Shown: one piece after another, positions 49,396 through 57,639 of the stretch
How positions within the stretch are numbered: the stretch's first letter is position 1
Layout of the letters: each line of letters opens with the position of its first letter
Assembly (NCBI GenBank): GCA_934502625.1
Contig: CAKSUQ010000005.1
Span: 1 to 64,000 of the forward strand
DNA: 64,000 nt
Direction: 5' to 3'
From: an uncultured Gemmiger sp.
Lineage (GTDB): Bacteria; Bacillota; Clostridia; Oscillospirales; Ruminococcaceae
The notes under the pieces: model-generated
Database searches by the model: none
Seen by the model: the letters and a program-made list of their open reading frames with translations, nothing else
Told to the model about the DNA's origin: nothing
Position numbers and translations under genes: made by a program

Positions 49396-51318
49396 ATGGA
49401 AATCATCCGTGCAAAAACCGCCGGATTCTGCTTCGGCGTTGACCGCGCTGTCAAACTGACCTATGATTTGTTGGCGCAGGGACGTAAGGTTGCTACCCTC
49501 GGCCCCCTGATCCATAACGCGCAGGTTGTGGCCGATCTGGAGGCAAAGGGCGCAGTGACCTGCCCCGACATCGACGCTGTGCCCGACGGGTACGAGGTCG
49601 TCATCCGCAGCCACGGCGTGCCCAGAGCTGTCTATGACAAAATAAGCACACGCAGCCTAGCGTATCATGATGCCACCTGCCCGTTTGTAGCAAAAATCCA
49701 TAAAATCGCAATGGAAGCGGACAAAATCGGCGCGCTTTTGCTGGTTGCGGGCGACGCCGACCACCCCGAAGTGCAGGGAATTGTCGGCCATACAAAAGGC
49801 TTGGTGCGTGTTTTTGCCGATTTAGCGGAGCTGCAAAAATTGCTCCCTGAGCTTTTGCAACAAAAATCCATCTACGTGGTCGCGCAGACGACGTTCCGCG
49901 TAGAAAGTTGGGAAAATTGCAAAGCTTTTTTAAAAAAAGAGTGTACAAAAGCCAAAATTTTTGATACAATATGTAATGCAACGTGGGCGAGGCAACAGGA
50001 AGCGGAAGACCTCAGCCAAAAATGTGACCGGATGGTCGTCATTGGTGGTCATCATTCTTCCAATACCCAAAAGCTGTTACAGGTCGCCGCGCGGCATACC
50101 AAAGCCATCAATGTCGAGACTGCTGATGAACTCGACCCTGCATGGCTTGCCGGTGCTGCGCGTGTGGGCGTGACGGCCGGGGCTTCAACGCCTTCGTCTA
50201 TAATTGAGGAGGTACTTAACAGTATGAGTGAAGAGATCCGTGACGACATGAGCTTCGAGGAGATGCTCAAAGCTACCGAAGCCAATGCAAATGTTTACAC
50301 CGGAAAGATCGTAAAAGCCAAGGTCATCAGCGTTTCCCCGACGGAGTGCATCGTCGGTGTTGACGGCTCCAAGCACACCGGCATTGTCCCGATGCGCGAG
50401 ATGAGCCATGACCCCAACGCCAAGATGGAAGACCTTGTTAAAGAGGGCGACGAGCTGGATCTGGTTGTTGTCAAGACCAACGACCAGGAGGGTGTTGACA
50501 CCCTGTCCCGCGTCCGTTTTGAGGCCCAGAAGGGCATGAAGGACGTCTCCGAGGCTGCCGAGAACGGCACCGTTATGGAAGGCGACGTCATGGAAGCCAA
50601 CAAGGGCGGCGTTGTTGTCAACGTCAAGGGCGTCCGCGTCTTTGTTCCCCGTTCTCAGGCCACCATGCGCCGCGACGAGGACTACACCAAGCTGGTTGGC
50701 CAGCACGTTCAGCTGGTCATTACCGAGTGCGCCGGCCGCAAGATCGTCGGCTCCATCAACAAGGTCACTGCCGAGGCCAACAAGGCCAAGCGCGAGGAGT
50801 TCTGGGCCAATGTTGAGGTCGGCAAGCAGTATAAGGGCGTTGTCAAGAGCCTGACCTCTTACGGCGCTTTCGTTGACGTGGGCGGCGTTGATGGCCTGTG
50901 CCACATCAGCGAGCTGAGCTGGAACAACATCAAGCATCCTTCCGAGGTCGTGAAGGTCGGCGACGAGATCGAGGTCTACGTCAAGAGCTACGATCCTGAG
51001 AACCAGAAGGTTTCCCTCGGCTACAAGAAGGAAGAGGACAACCCCTGGGTCAAGCTGGAGAACGAAGTCCCCGTCGGCACTGAGTTCACCGCTCCCGTTG
51101 TCTCCATCACCAAGTTTGGCGCGTTTGTCCGCATCATGCCGGGCATCGACGGTCTGGTTCACATCAGCGAGATCAGCAATGAGCGCGTGAACAAGGTCTC
51201 TGACGTGCTGAAGGTTGGCGACGAAGTCCGCGTTAAGCTGACTGCTGTCGACTTCGACCGCAAGCGCATCAGCCTGTCCATGAAGGCTTGCCTCGACGAG
51301 AACGAGGACGCTGAATAA
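49396..51318 (+). CDS. ispH: Fusion: 4-hydroxy-3-methylbut-2-enyl diphosphate reductase and ribosomal protein S1
   Basis: The 640-residue protein joins IspH (about 1-275) to four S1 RNA-binding domains (about 300-640). IspH makes isopentenyl and dimethylallyl diphosphate with a [4Fe-4S] cluster; its ligands Cys12, Cys95 and Cys193 are visible. The S1 part has repeats such as [19 protein letters not shown] and [20 protein letters not shown]. The fusion is known in Clostridia. An internal ATG (50224, Met277) lies after GAGGAGG and 11 bases, so the S1 part is probably also made alone. Codon bias rises sharply after that point, as for a highly expressed ribosomal protein. AAGGAG precedes the first ATG. 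Confidence 0.95.
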   Translation: MEIIRAKTAGFCFGVDRAVKLTYDLLAQGRKVATLGPLIHNAQVVADLEAKGAVTCPDIDAVPDGYEVVIRSHGVPRAVYDKISTRSLAYHDATCPFVAKIHKIAMEADKIGALLLVAGDADHPEVQGIVGHTKGLVRVFADLAELQKLLPELLQQKSIYVVAQTTFRVESWENCKAFLKKECTKAKIFDTICNATWARQQEAEDLSQKCDRMVVIGGHHSSNTQKLLQVAARHTKAINVETADELDPAWLAGAARVGVTAGASTPSSIIEEVLNSMSEEIRDDMSFEEMLKATEANANVYTGKIVKAKVISVSPTECIVGVDGSKHTGIVPMREMSHDPNAKMEDLVKEGDELDLVVVKTNDQEGVDTLSRVRFEAQKGMKDVSEAAENGTVMEGDVMEANKGGVVVNVKGVRVFVPRSQATMRRDEDYTKLVGQHVQLVITECAGRKIVGSINKVTAEANKAKREEFWANVEVGKQYKGVVKSLTSYGAFVDVGGVDGLCHISELSWNNIKHPSEVVKVGDEIEVYVKSYDPENQKVSLGYKKEEDNPWVKLENEVPVGTEFTAPVVSITKFGAFVRIMPGIDGLVHISEISNERVNKVSDVLKVGDEVRVKLTAVDFDRKRISLSMKACLDENEDAE

Positions 51319-51333
51319 TTTAAGGCAAGAGTA

Positions 51334-51411
51334 CGCAATTCTAAGCGCCGGAGCGGTGCTTAAGCCCGGAGAGCGGGAATTGCGGGATGTTGCCGTAAGT
51401 CTGAGCAACCG
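51334..51411 (+). ncRNA. Candidate structured RNA downstream of ispH-rpsA
   Basis: CGCAATTC (51334-51341) pairs with GAATTGCG (51377-51384) and encloses two hairpins: AAGCGCCG/CGGTGCTT (51343-51361) and CCCG/CGGG (51365-51377). A third hairpin, GTTGC/GCAAC (51389-51409), follows, then a strong terminator. The three-way junction is too regular to be ordinary 3' sequence. I do not recognise the fold as a known riboswitch. It may be a 3'-derived small RNA or a control element of rpsA. Confidence 0.45.
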
Positions 51412-51412
51412 C

Positions 51413-51450
51413 AAGGGGCCTGCCTGTTGTAACAGGCAGACCCCTTTTGT
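51413..51450 (+). terminator. Terminator after ispH-rpsA
   Basis: AAGGGG..TGCCTGT / ACAGGCA..CCCCTT (51413-51446) with a four-base loop, then TTTGTATT. Confidence 0.88.
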
Positions 51451-51460
51451 ATTATGAGCT

Positions 51461-51511
51461 GTAGGAGGTGGCGTCCTCGACGCCCCGCAGGCGAGCAATG
51501 CCCGCCCCTAC
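51461..51511. repeat. Family A repeat, degenerate
   Basis: GTAGGAGG start, GGCGTCCTCGACGCC hairpin, then GGCGAGCAATGCCCGCC and the CCCCTAC end. It lies directly upstream of the GtrA-like gene. Confidence 0.65.
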
Positions 51512-51530
51512 AAACAAAAACGGGTGCATC

Positions 51531-51980
51531 ATGCAAAAACTGAAAGACGTCATCAAAAAATACTACGAGGCGCTGGCCTACCTGTTCTTCGGCGGGCTGG
51601 CTACGCTGCTGAACCTTGTCGTTTTTGCGGCGTTTCAGGCGGCGTTCGGCACGGGCTTCGCCACCGGCGTCGGCAACGTGCTGGACAATATCATCTGCAT
51701 CCTCTTTGCCTATTGGACAAACCGTACTTTTGTGTTCAAAAGCGCAAACACCGGCAAGGCCGCGTGGGCAGAGTTCGGGCAGTTTGTCTCCTGCCGCATC
51801 GCAACGATGGTGATGGATCAGCTCATCATCTGGTTGGGCGTCAGCATCCTTGCGCCGCATATCGCTTTCGCAGCGGCCAACGGCAAGCTGTGGGCGATGG
51901 GCGTCAAGCTGTTCAGTCAGGTGGTCGTTATTTTGTCCAATTATGTTTTCAGCAAGCTGTTCATCTTTAAAAAGAAATGA
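51531..51980 (+). CDS. GtrA-family membrane protein
   Basis: The 149-residue protein has four membrane segments and the GtrA pattern: ALAYLFFGGLATLLNLVVFA, FAYWTNRTFVFKS after helix 2 (the conserved Asn-Arg-x-Phe), GQFVSCRIATMVMDQLI, and the C-terminal NYVFSKLFIFKKK. GtrA-like proteins are thought to flip or present polyprenol-phosphate-linked sugars. It could work with the GtrB-like transferases of the 37-43 kb region. The ATG at 51531 has only a weak ribosome binding site. Confidence 0.9.
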   Translation: MQKLKDVIKKYYEALAYLFFGGLATLLNLVVFAAFQAAFGTGFATGVGNVLDNIICILFAYWTNRTFVFKSANTGKAAWAEFGQFVSCRIATMVMDQLIIWLGVSILAPHIAFAAANGKLWAMGVKLFSQVVVILSNYVFSKLFIFKKK

Positions 51981-52003
51981 CTCGACCCTGAAAGGAGACG
52001 GCC

Positions 52004-52270
52004 ATGCTTGTTTTTAAAGTGGCAAAATTCGCCCTCAAACATCCGCTGCTGACCCAAGGAGCAAAGCGGCTGGTGCATAAAAAATTACGTCCCAAAAAGG
52101 AGGCATCCCCCATGAAACAGAAAGTTCGCGGGCACGCATTCCGTCTGGTGGGGCTGATCCTTGGCATCATCGGCGCCACGGTCAGCATCACCTCCATCGT
52201 ATTTGCGGCACTGGGCCTGCATCAGGCACGCCTGTGCAAGCATTGTGAGAAAGGGGAAAATTTCCGGTGA
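52004..52270 (+). CDS. Small hypothetical membrane protein with two possible starts
   Basis: I do not recognise this 88-residue protein. It has a basic N-terminal half and one clear membrane segment (about residues 47-69), followed by a Cys-x-x-Cys-like tail (RLCKHCEKG) and its stop overlaps deoC by 4 bases. The ATG at 52004 follows AAAGGAG. An in-frame ATG at 52112 also has an excellent site (AAAAGGAGG), giving a 52-residue form that is just the membrane segment and tail. Both could be used. Its position between a gtrA-like gene and deoC gives no clear functional hint. Confidence 0.65.
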   Translation: MLVFKVAKFALKHPLLTQGAKRLVHKKLRPKKEASPMKQKVRGHAFRLVGLILGIIGATVSITSIVFAALGLHQARLCKHCEKGENFR

Positions 52271-52941
52271 AATACACGAAAGAAGAAATGCTGAGCAAGG
52301 TCGACCACACCCTGCTGAAGCCGGAGGCTACTTGGCCTCAGATCCAGACCCTGTGCGACGAGGCCATCGCCAACCATTGCGCGTCGGTCTGCATCAACAC
52401 CTGCTATGTCCAGCAGGCGGTCGAGTATATGGCCGGCCGCGTGCCGGTCTGCTGTGTCGTCGGCTTCCCCCTCGGTGCCATGGACACCAAGAGCAAGGCG
52501 TTCGAGGCGAAGACGGCAGTGGAGAACGGCGCGTCCGAGGTCGACATGGTCATCAACATCGGCTGGCTGAAGAACAAGCAGTACGACGATGTGCGCAACG
52601 ACATTGCCGCCGTCAAGGCCGCCGTGGGCGACAAGGTGCTGAAGGTCATCATCGAGACCTGCCTGCTGACCGACGACGAGAAGATCAAGATGTGCGACAT
52701 CGTGCCGGAGGCCGGTGCGGACTTCATCAAGACGTCCACGGGCTTCTCCACGGGCGGTGCGACGTTCCATGACATCGAGCTGTTCGCGAAGCATGTTGCG
52801 GGTCGCTGCAAGATCAAGGCGGCGGGCGGCATCTCCACCGTCGAGGACATCGAGAAGTTCCTCGACCTCGGCGCCGACCGCCTCGGCACCTCCCGCGCGG
52901 TCAAGCTGCTGACCTCCGGTGAGGCGGGCAGCGGGTACTAA
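52267..52941 (+). CDS. deoC: Deoxyribose-phosphate aldolase
   Basis: The 224-residue class I aldolase splits 2-deoxyribose 5-phosphate to glyceraldehyde 3-phosphate and acetaldehyde in deoxynucleoside breakdown. The N-terminus reads KVDHTLLKPEAT. Asp93 in EVDMVINIG and the Schiff-base Lys155 in FIKTSTGF are visible, with AAGGISTVED near the end. The start is a GTG that overlaps the previous stop codon, ten bases after AAAGGGG. No other deo gene is adjacent. Confidence 0.95.
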   Translation: MKYTKEEMLSKVDHTLLKPEATWPQIQTLCDEAIANHCASVCINTCYVQQAVEYMAGRVPVCCVVGFPLGAMDTKSKAFEAKTAVENGASEVDMVINIGWLKNKQYDDVRNDIAAVKAAVGDKVLKVIIETCLLTDDEKIKMCDIVPEAGADFIKTSTGFSTGGATFHDIELFAKHVAGRCKIKAAGGISTVEDIEKFLDLGADRLGTSRAVKLLTSGEAGSGY

Positions 52942-53002
52942 GGGGACGCGGGTTCCTTCTTTGCAAAGAAGGAACGGAAAAACTCTTAAACAATAACAAA
53001 GT

Positions 53003-53037
53003 AAAAATACCGCTGTCGGAAAGACGGCGGTATTTTT
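53003..53037. terminator. Terminator after deoC
   Basis: AAAAATACCGC/GCGGTATTTTT with an inner TGTC/GACG and a five-base loop. A and T runs at both ends make it potentially bidirectional. A smaller perfect hairpin, GTTCCTTCTT/AAAGAAGGAAC, lies at about 52952-52975. Confidence 0.8.
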
Positions 53038-53157
53038 GCTGCCGTGCGCACCAAAGCCTCGCCTTTACGTTTTACATTGTCCCGAAAATCGCGTCGTAAT
53101 CCCCGCCGCCCCCGCATACCATTATAAACCAAACCACACAAACCAAGGGGGCGCGCT

Positions 53158-53937
53158 ATGCACACTTCACCGATCGTACTTACCACCCTTGCCGGGCTGT
53201 CCACGGGGCTGGGCGGGTTGTTGGCCGTAATCTGCCCGCCGACGGAACGCCTGCTCACTGCGTCGGCTGGCTTCGCGGGTGGGGTCATGCTTACGGCGTC
53301 GCTGACTGACCTGATGCCAGAAGCGCTCGATTTTTACGCCGCCTACCTGCCGCCGCTGGGCTGCGGCGGGGCGGTCGTGTCGCTGCTGGCGCTGGGTATG
53401 GTGGCGGCAGGCGCGCTGGGGCGGCTGCTGCCGGAAGAATCCACCCTCGCCGCGCACTTCGGCCAAAGCCGCGACCCTGCCCGCGCGGCAGCCATGCGCA
53501 CCGCCCTGATCACCGGCGCGGCACTGCTGCTGCACAACTTCCCGGAGGGTGTGCTGACCTTCTTTGCGGGCACGGCTGACCCGTCGCTGGGGCTGCGCAC
53601 GGCGGCGGCCATCGCGCTGCACAATATCCCCGAAGGGCTCGCCGTAGCCGTGCCCTTCGCCTATGCGACCCGCAGCCGTCTGAGCGGGGCGGCCGCCGCC
53701 CTCGCCTCCGGTCTGGCCGAGCCGCTGGGCGCGGTGCTGGCGTGGCTGTTCCTGCGGCAGCTTTTCACGCCCGGTTTTTTGACCGGCGTCGTCGTGCTGG
53801 CGGCGGGGGTCATGGTCTGGGTGGCGCTGGCGCAGCTGCTGCCGCAGGCGTTTGCGCCAAAGCACCGCGCGGCGGGGGTGCTGGGTGCGGCGGCGGGCTG
53901 TCTGCTGATGCTGTTGGGCATTGCGGCTTTGCCGTAA
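53158..53937 (+). CDS. Second ZIP-family metal transporter
   Basis: The 259-residue protein has about eight membrane segments and both ZIP signatures: LLLHNFPEGVL (His126) and IALHNIPEGLAVAVP about 25 residues later. Unlike the protein encoded at 23929, the first motif has Phe and the second is the full HNIPEG, so the two are distinct subtypes. Substrate could be zinc, iron or manganese. AAGGGGG precedes the ATG. The promoter of the following lipoprotein gene lies in its last codons. Confidence 0.88.
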   Translation: MHTSPIVLTTLAGLSTGLGGLLAVICPPTERLLTASAGFAGGVMLTASLTDLMPEALDFYAAYLPPLGCGGAVVSLLALGMVAAGALGRLLPEESTLAAHFGQSRDPARAAAMRTALITGAALLLHNFPEGVLTFFAGTADPSLGLRTAAAIALHNIPEGLAVAVPFAYATRSRLSGAAAALASGLAEPLGAVLAWLFLRQLFTPGFLTGVVVLAAGVMVWVALAQLLPQAFAPKHRAAGVLGAAAGCLLMLLGIAALP

Positions 53938-53949
53938 ATGTGCTATACT
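53921..53949 (+). promoter_or_regulatory. Promoter of the lipoprotein/two-component operon
   Basis: TTGCGG (53921-53926), 17 bases, TATACT (53944-53949) with an extended TGC. The -35 box lies inside the end of the ZIP gene. Confidence 0.5.
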
Positions 53950-53986
53950 ATACTCGTATATTTGTACAAGAAAGGAGCACGTCACC

Positions 53987-55285
53987 ATGCTGAAACGAAT
54001 ATCGGCGCTGCTCCTTGTGTTGGCGCTGGCCGGGTGCAGCGCGGCGGGCGACGTCGAGACACTGCTGCGCGCGCCCCAGCTTTCCGGCGAGAGCGCGTCG
54101 CTGCAAAAGGCGCTGAACAGCTACCTTGGCAGCAGCGCGACGCTGAAATACCCCGCCAGCGGCGATTTCCTCTCGCCGTTCGCCTTCGGCGACTGGGACG
54201 GCGACGGCGTTGACGAGGCCGCCGTCCTTTACACCGCCGACACGACGAGTTCGAACGTCTGGCTGGCGGTGCTGGAGCCCTCCGGCGAGAACGGCTGGCG
54301 GGTCAGCCAGTCCATCGAGGGCCTGGCGACCGAGGTCGAGAGCTTCTCGGCCGCGCACCTGAAGGACACGACGAGCCAGCAGTTGCTGGCCGGGTACGTC
54401 TCGCCGCAGGGGGACAAGTACCTTGTTGTTTATCAATATGACGGTACAGCGCTGTCTACGGTCATCAGCAAGAGCTATACGGACATGATTCTGGCCGATT
54501 TCACCGGCAAGGGCGGCACGCAGGACTTGGTGCTGGCGCTGCCGCCGGACAACGAGCTGGGCGGCGTGACGCTGCAACTGCTGACCGCCAACGACGGCGA
54601 GTTCCGCTCGACCCAGACGCTGAACTTGGGCGAGGGGCTTTACAGCAGCTGTGCGGCGCTCCACGCAGGCACAGGCAGCGACGACGCGATGTACCTTGTC
54701 ATGGACGCGTGGACGGGCAGCAGCAGTCTGGTATCGGACATCATACTTTATGACGATGAGACGGGATTTTTGCAGCCATACCGCCCCGCCGGCATGGGCG
54801 ACGTCCAGCGCAGCACGCTGCGCTACCACGCCGAATTGCTCAGCTGCGACATCGACGACAACGGTACGGTGGACATCCCCGTAGAGATTGACGACGGCGG
54901 CACGCTGCAAACGCCGATGGACAAGCGCCTGACCTTCCTGCTGTGGAAGGATTACACGACCGCCAACGACGGCAACAGCAGCTTCGGTGTCTATGACAGC
55001 GAGTACAACCTCTTTATGCAGCTGCCTGAATCGATGCACGGCAGCTGCATGATCCGCTCGAACCAGAGCGGCACGGGCTGGCTGATCTGCAACGCCGAGG
55101 GAACGACGGTCTACTGCGAAATGCGGGTCGTCGACCCTGCTGACAACGCCGGGGCGGGCGTGGGCAATTACCTGCGCATCGCGAACATTGGCAGCCAACA
55201 GCTGCAGGCGCGGGTCGTCACGCCCTATTACGGATTGAGTCTGGACTTCATCAGTCAGCACACGGTACTGCTGGGGTCAAATTGA
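53987..55285 (+). CDS. Lipoprotein with FG-GAP/VCBS-like repeats
   Basis: The 432-residue protein has a lipoprotein signal peptide with the lipobox LALAGC (Cys17), so it is anchored outside the membrane. FGDWDGDGVDEAAVLYTADT and DIDDNGTVDIPVEIDD are calcium-binding-like blade motifs of FG-GAP/VCBS beta-propellers, which suggests a propeller of several blades. It lies directly before a response regulator and histidine kinase and overlaps the frame upstream of the regulator by a few bases. It may be the extracytoplasmic sensor or a target of that system. AAAGGAG precedes the ATG at 53987. Confidence 0.8.
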   Translation: MLKRISALLLVLALAGCSAAGDVETLLRAPQLSGESASLQKALNSYLGSSATLKYPASGDFLSPFAFGDWDGDGVDEAAVLYTADTTSSNVWLAVLEPSGENGWRVSQSIEGLATEVESFSAAHLKDTTSQQLLAGYVSPQGDKYLVVYQYDGTALSTVISKSYTDMILADFTGKGGTQDLVLALPPDNELGGVTLQLLTANDGEFRSTQTLNLGEGLYSSCAALHAGTGSDDAMYLVMDAWTGSSSLVSDIILYDDETGFLQPYRPAGMGDVQRSTLRYHAELLSCDIDDNGTVDIPVEIDDGGTLQTPMDKRLTFLLWKDYTTANDGNSSFGVYDSEYNLFMQLPESMHGSCMIRSNQSGTGWLICNAEGTTVYCEMRVVDPADNAGAGVGNYLRIANIGSQQLQARVVTPYYGLSLDFISQHTVLLGSN

Positions 55286-55305
55286 TACAGAAGGGAATCA
55301 GGTTT

Positions 55306-56004
55306 ATGAAACGAGTTTTGGTAGTCGAAGACGAAGCCAGCATCCGCGAAATGGTAGCCCTAAACCTGAAGATGGCGGGCTGGGAGGTCGTGGAAGCGCC
55401 CAGCGCTGAGCGTGCGCTGGAACTGATGCACGACAGCGAGCCGTGCGACGCGGCGCTGCTGGACATCATGCTGCCCGGCATGGATGGCCTGAGCCTGTGC
55501 GAGACGATCCGCCGCGACGACAGCGACATCGGCATCATCATCGTGTCGGCAAAAGGACAGGAGAGCGACAAAATCCGCGGTCTGTCCATCGGCGCGGACG
55601 ATTACATCACGAAGCCGTTCTCTGTGTCGGAGCTAATCGCACGGCTGGAGGCGCTGACCCGGCGCATCCACCGCGGCGGCGCAGCCAAGCCCGCCGAGGA
55701 GCCGGAGCAGCTTGTCAGCGGCCCCTTTGTGCTGGATGAAAAGAGCCGTATTTTGTACAAGTCCGGCAAGCCCATCGACCTGACGCAGGTCGAGTTTCAG
55801 ATTATGGAGCTGTTCTTCCGCAATCCGGCAACAGCGTTGGTACGTGAAAAAATCCTTGAAGGCGTCTGGGGCAAGAACTATTTCGGCGACGTGAAGATCG
55901 TCGATGTGAATATCCGCCGCCTGCGCATGAAGATTGAGGACGAACCCAGCAGCCCCCAGCACATCCTGACCGTCTGGGGGTACGGATATCGGTGGAATGC
56001 GTAA
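55306..56004 (+). CDS. OmpR/PhoB-family response regulator
   Basis: The 232-residue protein has a receiver domain (VLVVEDEASIREMV; phospho-acceptor Asp53 in LLDIMLPGMDG; Lys103 in ITKPFSVSEL) and a winged-helix DNA-binding domain (VEFQIMELFFRNP, VDVNIRRLRMKIE, VWGYGYRW at the end). It is controlled by the histidine kinase encoded 37 bases later. AAGGGA precedes the ATG at 55306. Targets are unknown; the lipoprotein gene upstream is the obvious candidate. Confidence 0.95.
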   Translation: MKRVLVVEDEASIREMVALNLKMAGWEVVEAPSAERALELMHDSEPCDAALLDIMLPGMDGLSLCETIRRDDSDIGIIIVSAKGQESDKIRGLSIGADDYITKPFSVSELIARLEALTRRIHRGGAAKPAEEPEQLVSGPFVLDEKSRILYKSGKPIDLTQVEFQIMELFFRNPATALVREKILEGVWGKNYFGDVKIVDVNIRRLRMKIEDEPSSPQHILTVWGYGYRWNA

Positions 56005-56041
56005 GATAGGCTGAAAAACTACCCGGAAAGGAGGAACCCCC

Positions 56042-57490
56042 ATGCAGTCAAGCAGCATCATCCGCCGCTGGATCTGCGGCAGCCTGCTGATCACCGTGCT
56101 TGTCATGGTGCTGGCCGAAGGGCTGTTCCTCTACTACAGCTACAACGACCTCTACGGCGGCGTTGAGCGCGCGGTGGAAAACCGCTTTTCCACCGTCGTC
56201 GGCCGCCTGCAGGCCACGGGCACGGCGGGGGACACCAACACGACCGCCGAGAGCCGTGGGCAGGTGCTGCGCCGCGTCGTCGAGCAGTTCGACGAGAAGG
56301 ATAAATTCGAGTTCATGCTGCTGGACGCGCAGGGCGTCATCCTCGCCACCAGCAGCGGCACGATGAATCCCGGCCTGAGCGACGGCACCGACTATGGCCG
56401 TGCGCTGGCCTCGGCCAACGGCTTGGGCTCGGCTATCTTCGCCACGACGCAGGGCGAGCGGGTCATGGCGGTCACGATGCTGGTGCCCTACGCGGCGGGC
56501 AGTGTCGCCGCCATGCGGATGGTGACAAGCCTGACCCTCGTGGACGGGCAGTGGTGGCGGATGGTCGCGGTCTGCGTCGGGCTCGGCCTGCTGGTGCTGG
56601 GCTTCACAGTGTGGAGCGGGCTGTTTTTTGTGCGCTCCATCGTCCGACCCTTAGGTGAGGTTGAGGCTACCGCGACGAAGATTGCGAAGGGCGACATGAA
56701 AGTTCGCTTGCCGGATACACGCTACAATGACGAAATCGGCCGCCTGTGCAAGACGATCAACCAGATGGCCGAAGACCTTGCCGAGACGGAACGACTCAAA
56801 AATGAGTTTATATCTTCTGTCAGCCACGAGCTGCGAACCCCGCTGACGTCCATCAAGGGCTGGGTCGAGACGATCAGCAATATCGACGACCCAACGAACG
56901 AAAATTACCGGCGCGGCCTCGCAGTCATTGGCACCGAGACCGACCGCCTTTACACGATGGTCGAGGAATTGCTCGACTTCTCCCGCCTGCAGAACGGCAT
57001 CAAGATGAACTGCGAGGTGCTAGACCTTGTGGCCGAGGCCACCGACGCCGCGTTGTTCGTCGAGGCGCGCATCCGGCAGGAGGGGATGCAGTTGGTCTAC
57101 TCCGAGCCGGAGGAGCCGTACCCCGTCTGGGCTGACCCGGCGCGCCTGCGGCAGGTATTTGTGAATTTGTTCGATAATGCGATCAAATATTCCGAGCCGG
57201 GCGGCACGATCTTTTTGACGCTGCGCCGCACGCCGGTCACGGTCACGGCGTCCATCCGCGACCAGGGGCGCGGCATTGCGCCGGACGATCTGGAAAAGGT
57301 CAAGCAGAAATTTTTCAAGGCGAAGAATGCCGTGCGCGGCTCCGGCATCGGCTTGGCCGTCGTCGATGAGATCGTGCAGACGCTGGGCGGCAAATTCGAC
57401 ATTGAATCGACCCTCGGCCAAGGCACGACCGTCAGCGTCACTCTCCCCGTGTACCATCCGGGGCAGGAACATCTGCATGAAAAAATCTAA
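56042..57490 (+). CDS. Sensor histidine kinase
   Basis: The 482-residue kinase has two membrane segments (about 12-31 and 173-196) enclosing an extracytoplasmic sensor of about 140 residues, then a HAMP domain, the H-box SSVSHELRTPLTSIKG with His262, and the ATPase core: NLFDNAIKYS (N box), DQGRGIAPDD (G1) and GSGIGLAVV (G2). It should phosphorylate the regulator encoded just upstream. The overall type is PhoR/ResE-like. The stop codon is the three-base loop of a perfect 12-bp palindrome. Confidence 0.95.
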   Translation: MQSSSIIRRWICGSLLITVLVMVLAEGLFLYYSYNDLYGGVERAVENRFSTVVGRLQATGTAGDTNTTAESRGQVLRRVVEQFDEKDKFEFMLLDAQGVILATSSGTMNPGLSDGTDYGRALASANGLGSAIFATTQGERVMAVTMLVPYAAGSVAAMRMVTSLTLVDGQWWRMVAVCVGLGLLVLGFTVWSGLFFVRSIVRPLGEVEATATKIAKGDMKVRLPDTRYNDEIGRLCKTINQMAEDLAETERLKNEFISSVSHELRTPLTSIKGWVETISNIDDPTNENYRRGLAVIGTETDRLYTMVEELLDFSRLQNGIKMNCEVLDLVAEATDAALFVEARIRQEGMQLVYSEPEEPYPVWADPARLRQVFVNLFDNAIKYSEPGGTIFLTLRRTPVTVTASIRDQGRGIAPDDLEKVKQKFFKAKNAVRGSGIGLAVVDEIVQTLGGKFDIESTLGQGTTVSVTLPVYHPGQEHLHEKI

Positions 57491-57502
57491 GATTTTTTCA
57501 TG
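57476..57502. terminator. Palindrome around the histidine kinase stop codon
   Basis: CATGAAAAAATC (57476-57487) and GATTTTTTCATG (57491-57502) are perfectly complementary around the TAA stop. The AT-rich stem with T run could act as a weak terminator. Confidence 0.45.
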
Positions 57503-57620
57503 CAAGATAAAAGATAATAGATAAAAGATAAAAAATAGCTGCGCGAAGCGCAGATTTTTGAGCAGCGCCAAGCGCTGCGATCCACCGGTTTTATTATCTA
57601 TTATCTCTTATCTTTTATCT
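57503..57620. repeat. Family C repeat
   Basis: AGATAAAAGATAATAGATAA arm, CTGCGCgaaGCGCAG hairpin, a TTTTTGAGCAGCGCCAAGCGCTGCGATCC middle, and TTATTATCTATTATCTC arm. It fills the space between the kinase gene and the DUF1385 gene. Confidence 0.75.
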
Positions 57621-57639
57621 GTTTTAAAGGAGAAGCCTT

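Noticed and set aside
49920..49942. Programmed frameshift at a T6A7 tract in ispH
   Set aside because: The reading frame continues without a break through both fusion parts and there is no downstream pseudoknot that I can see; a shift would give a short dead end.
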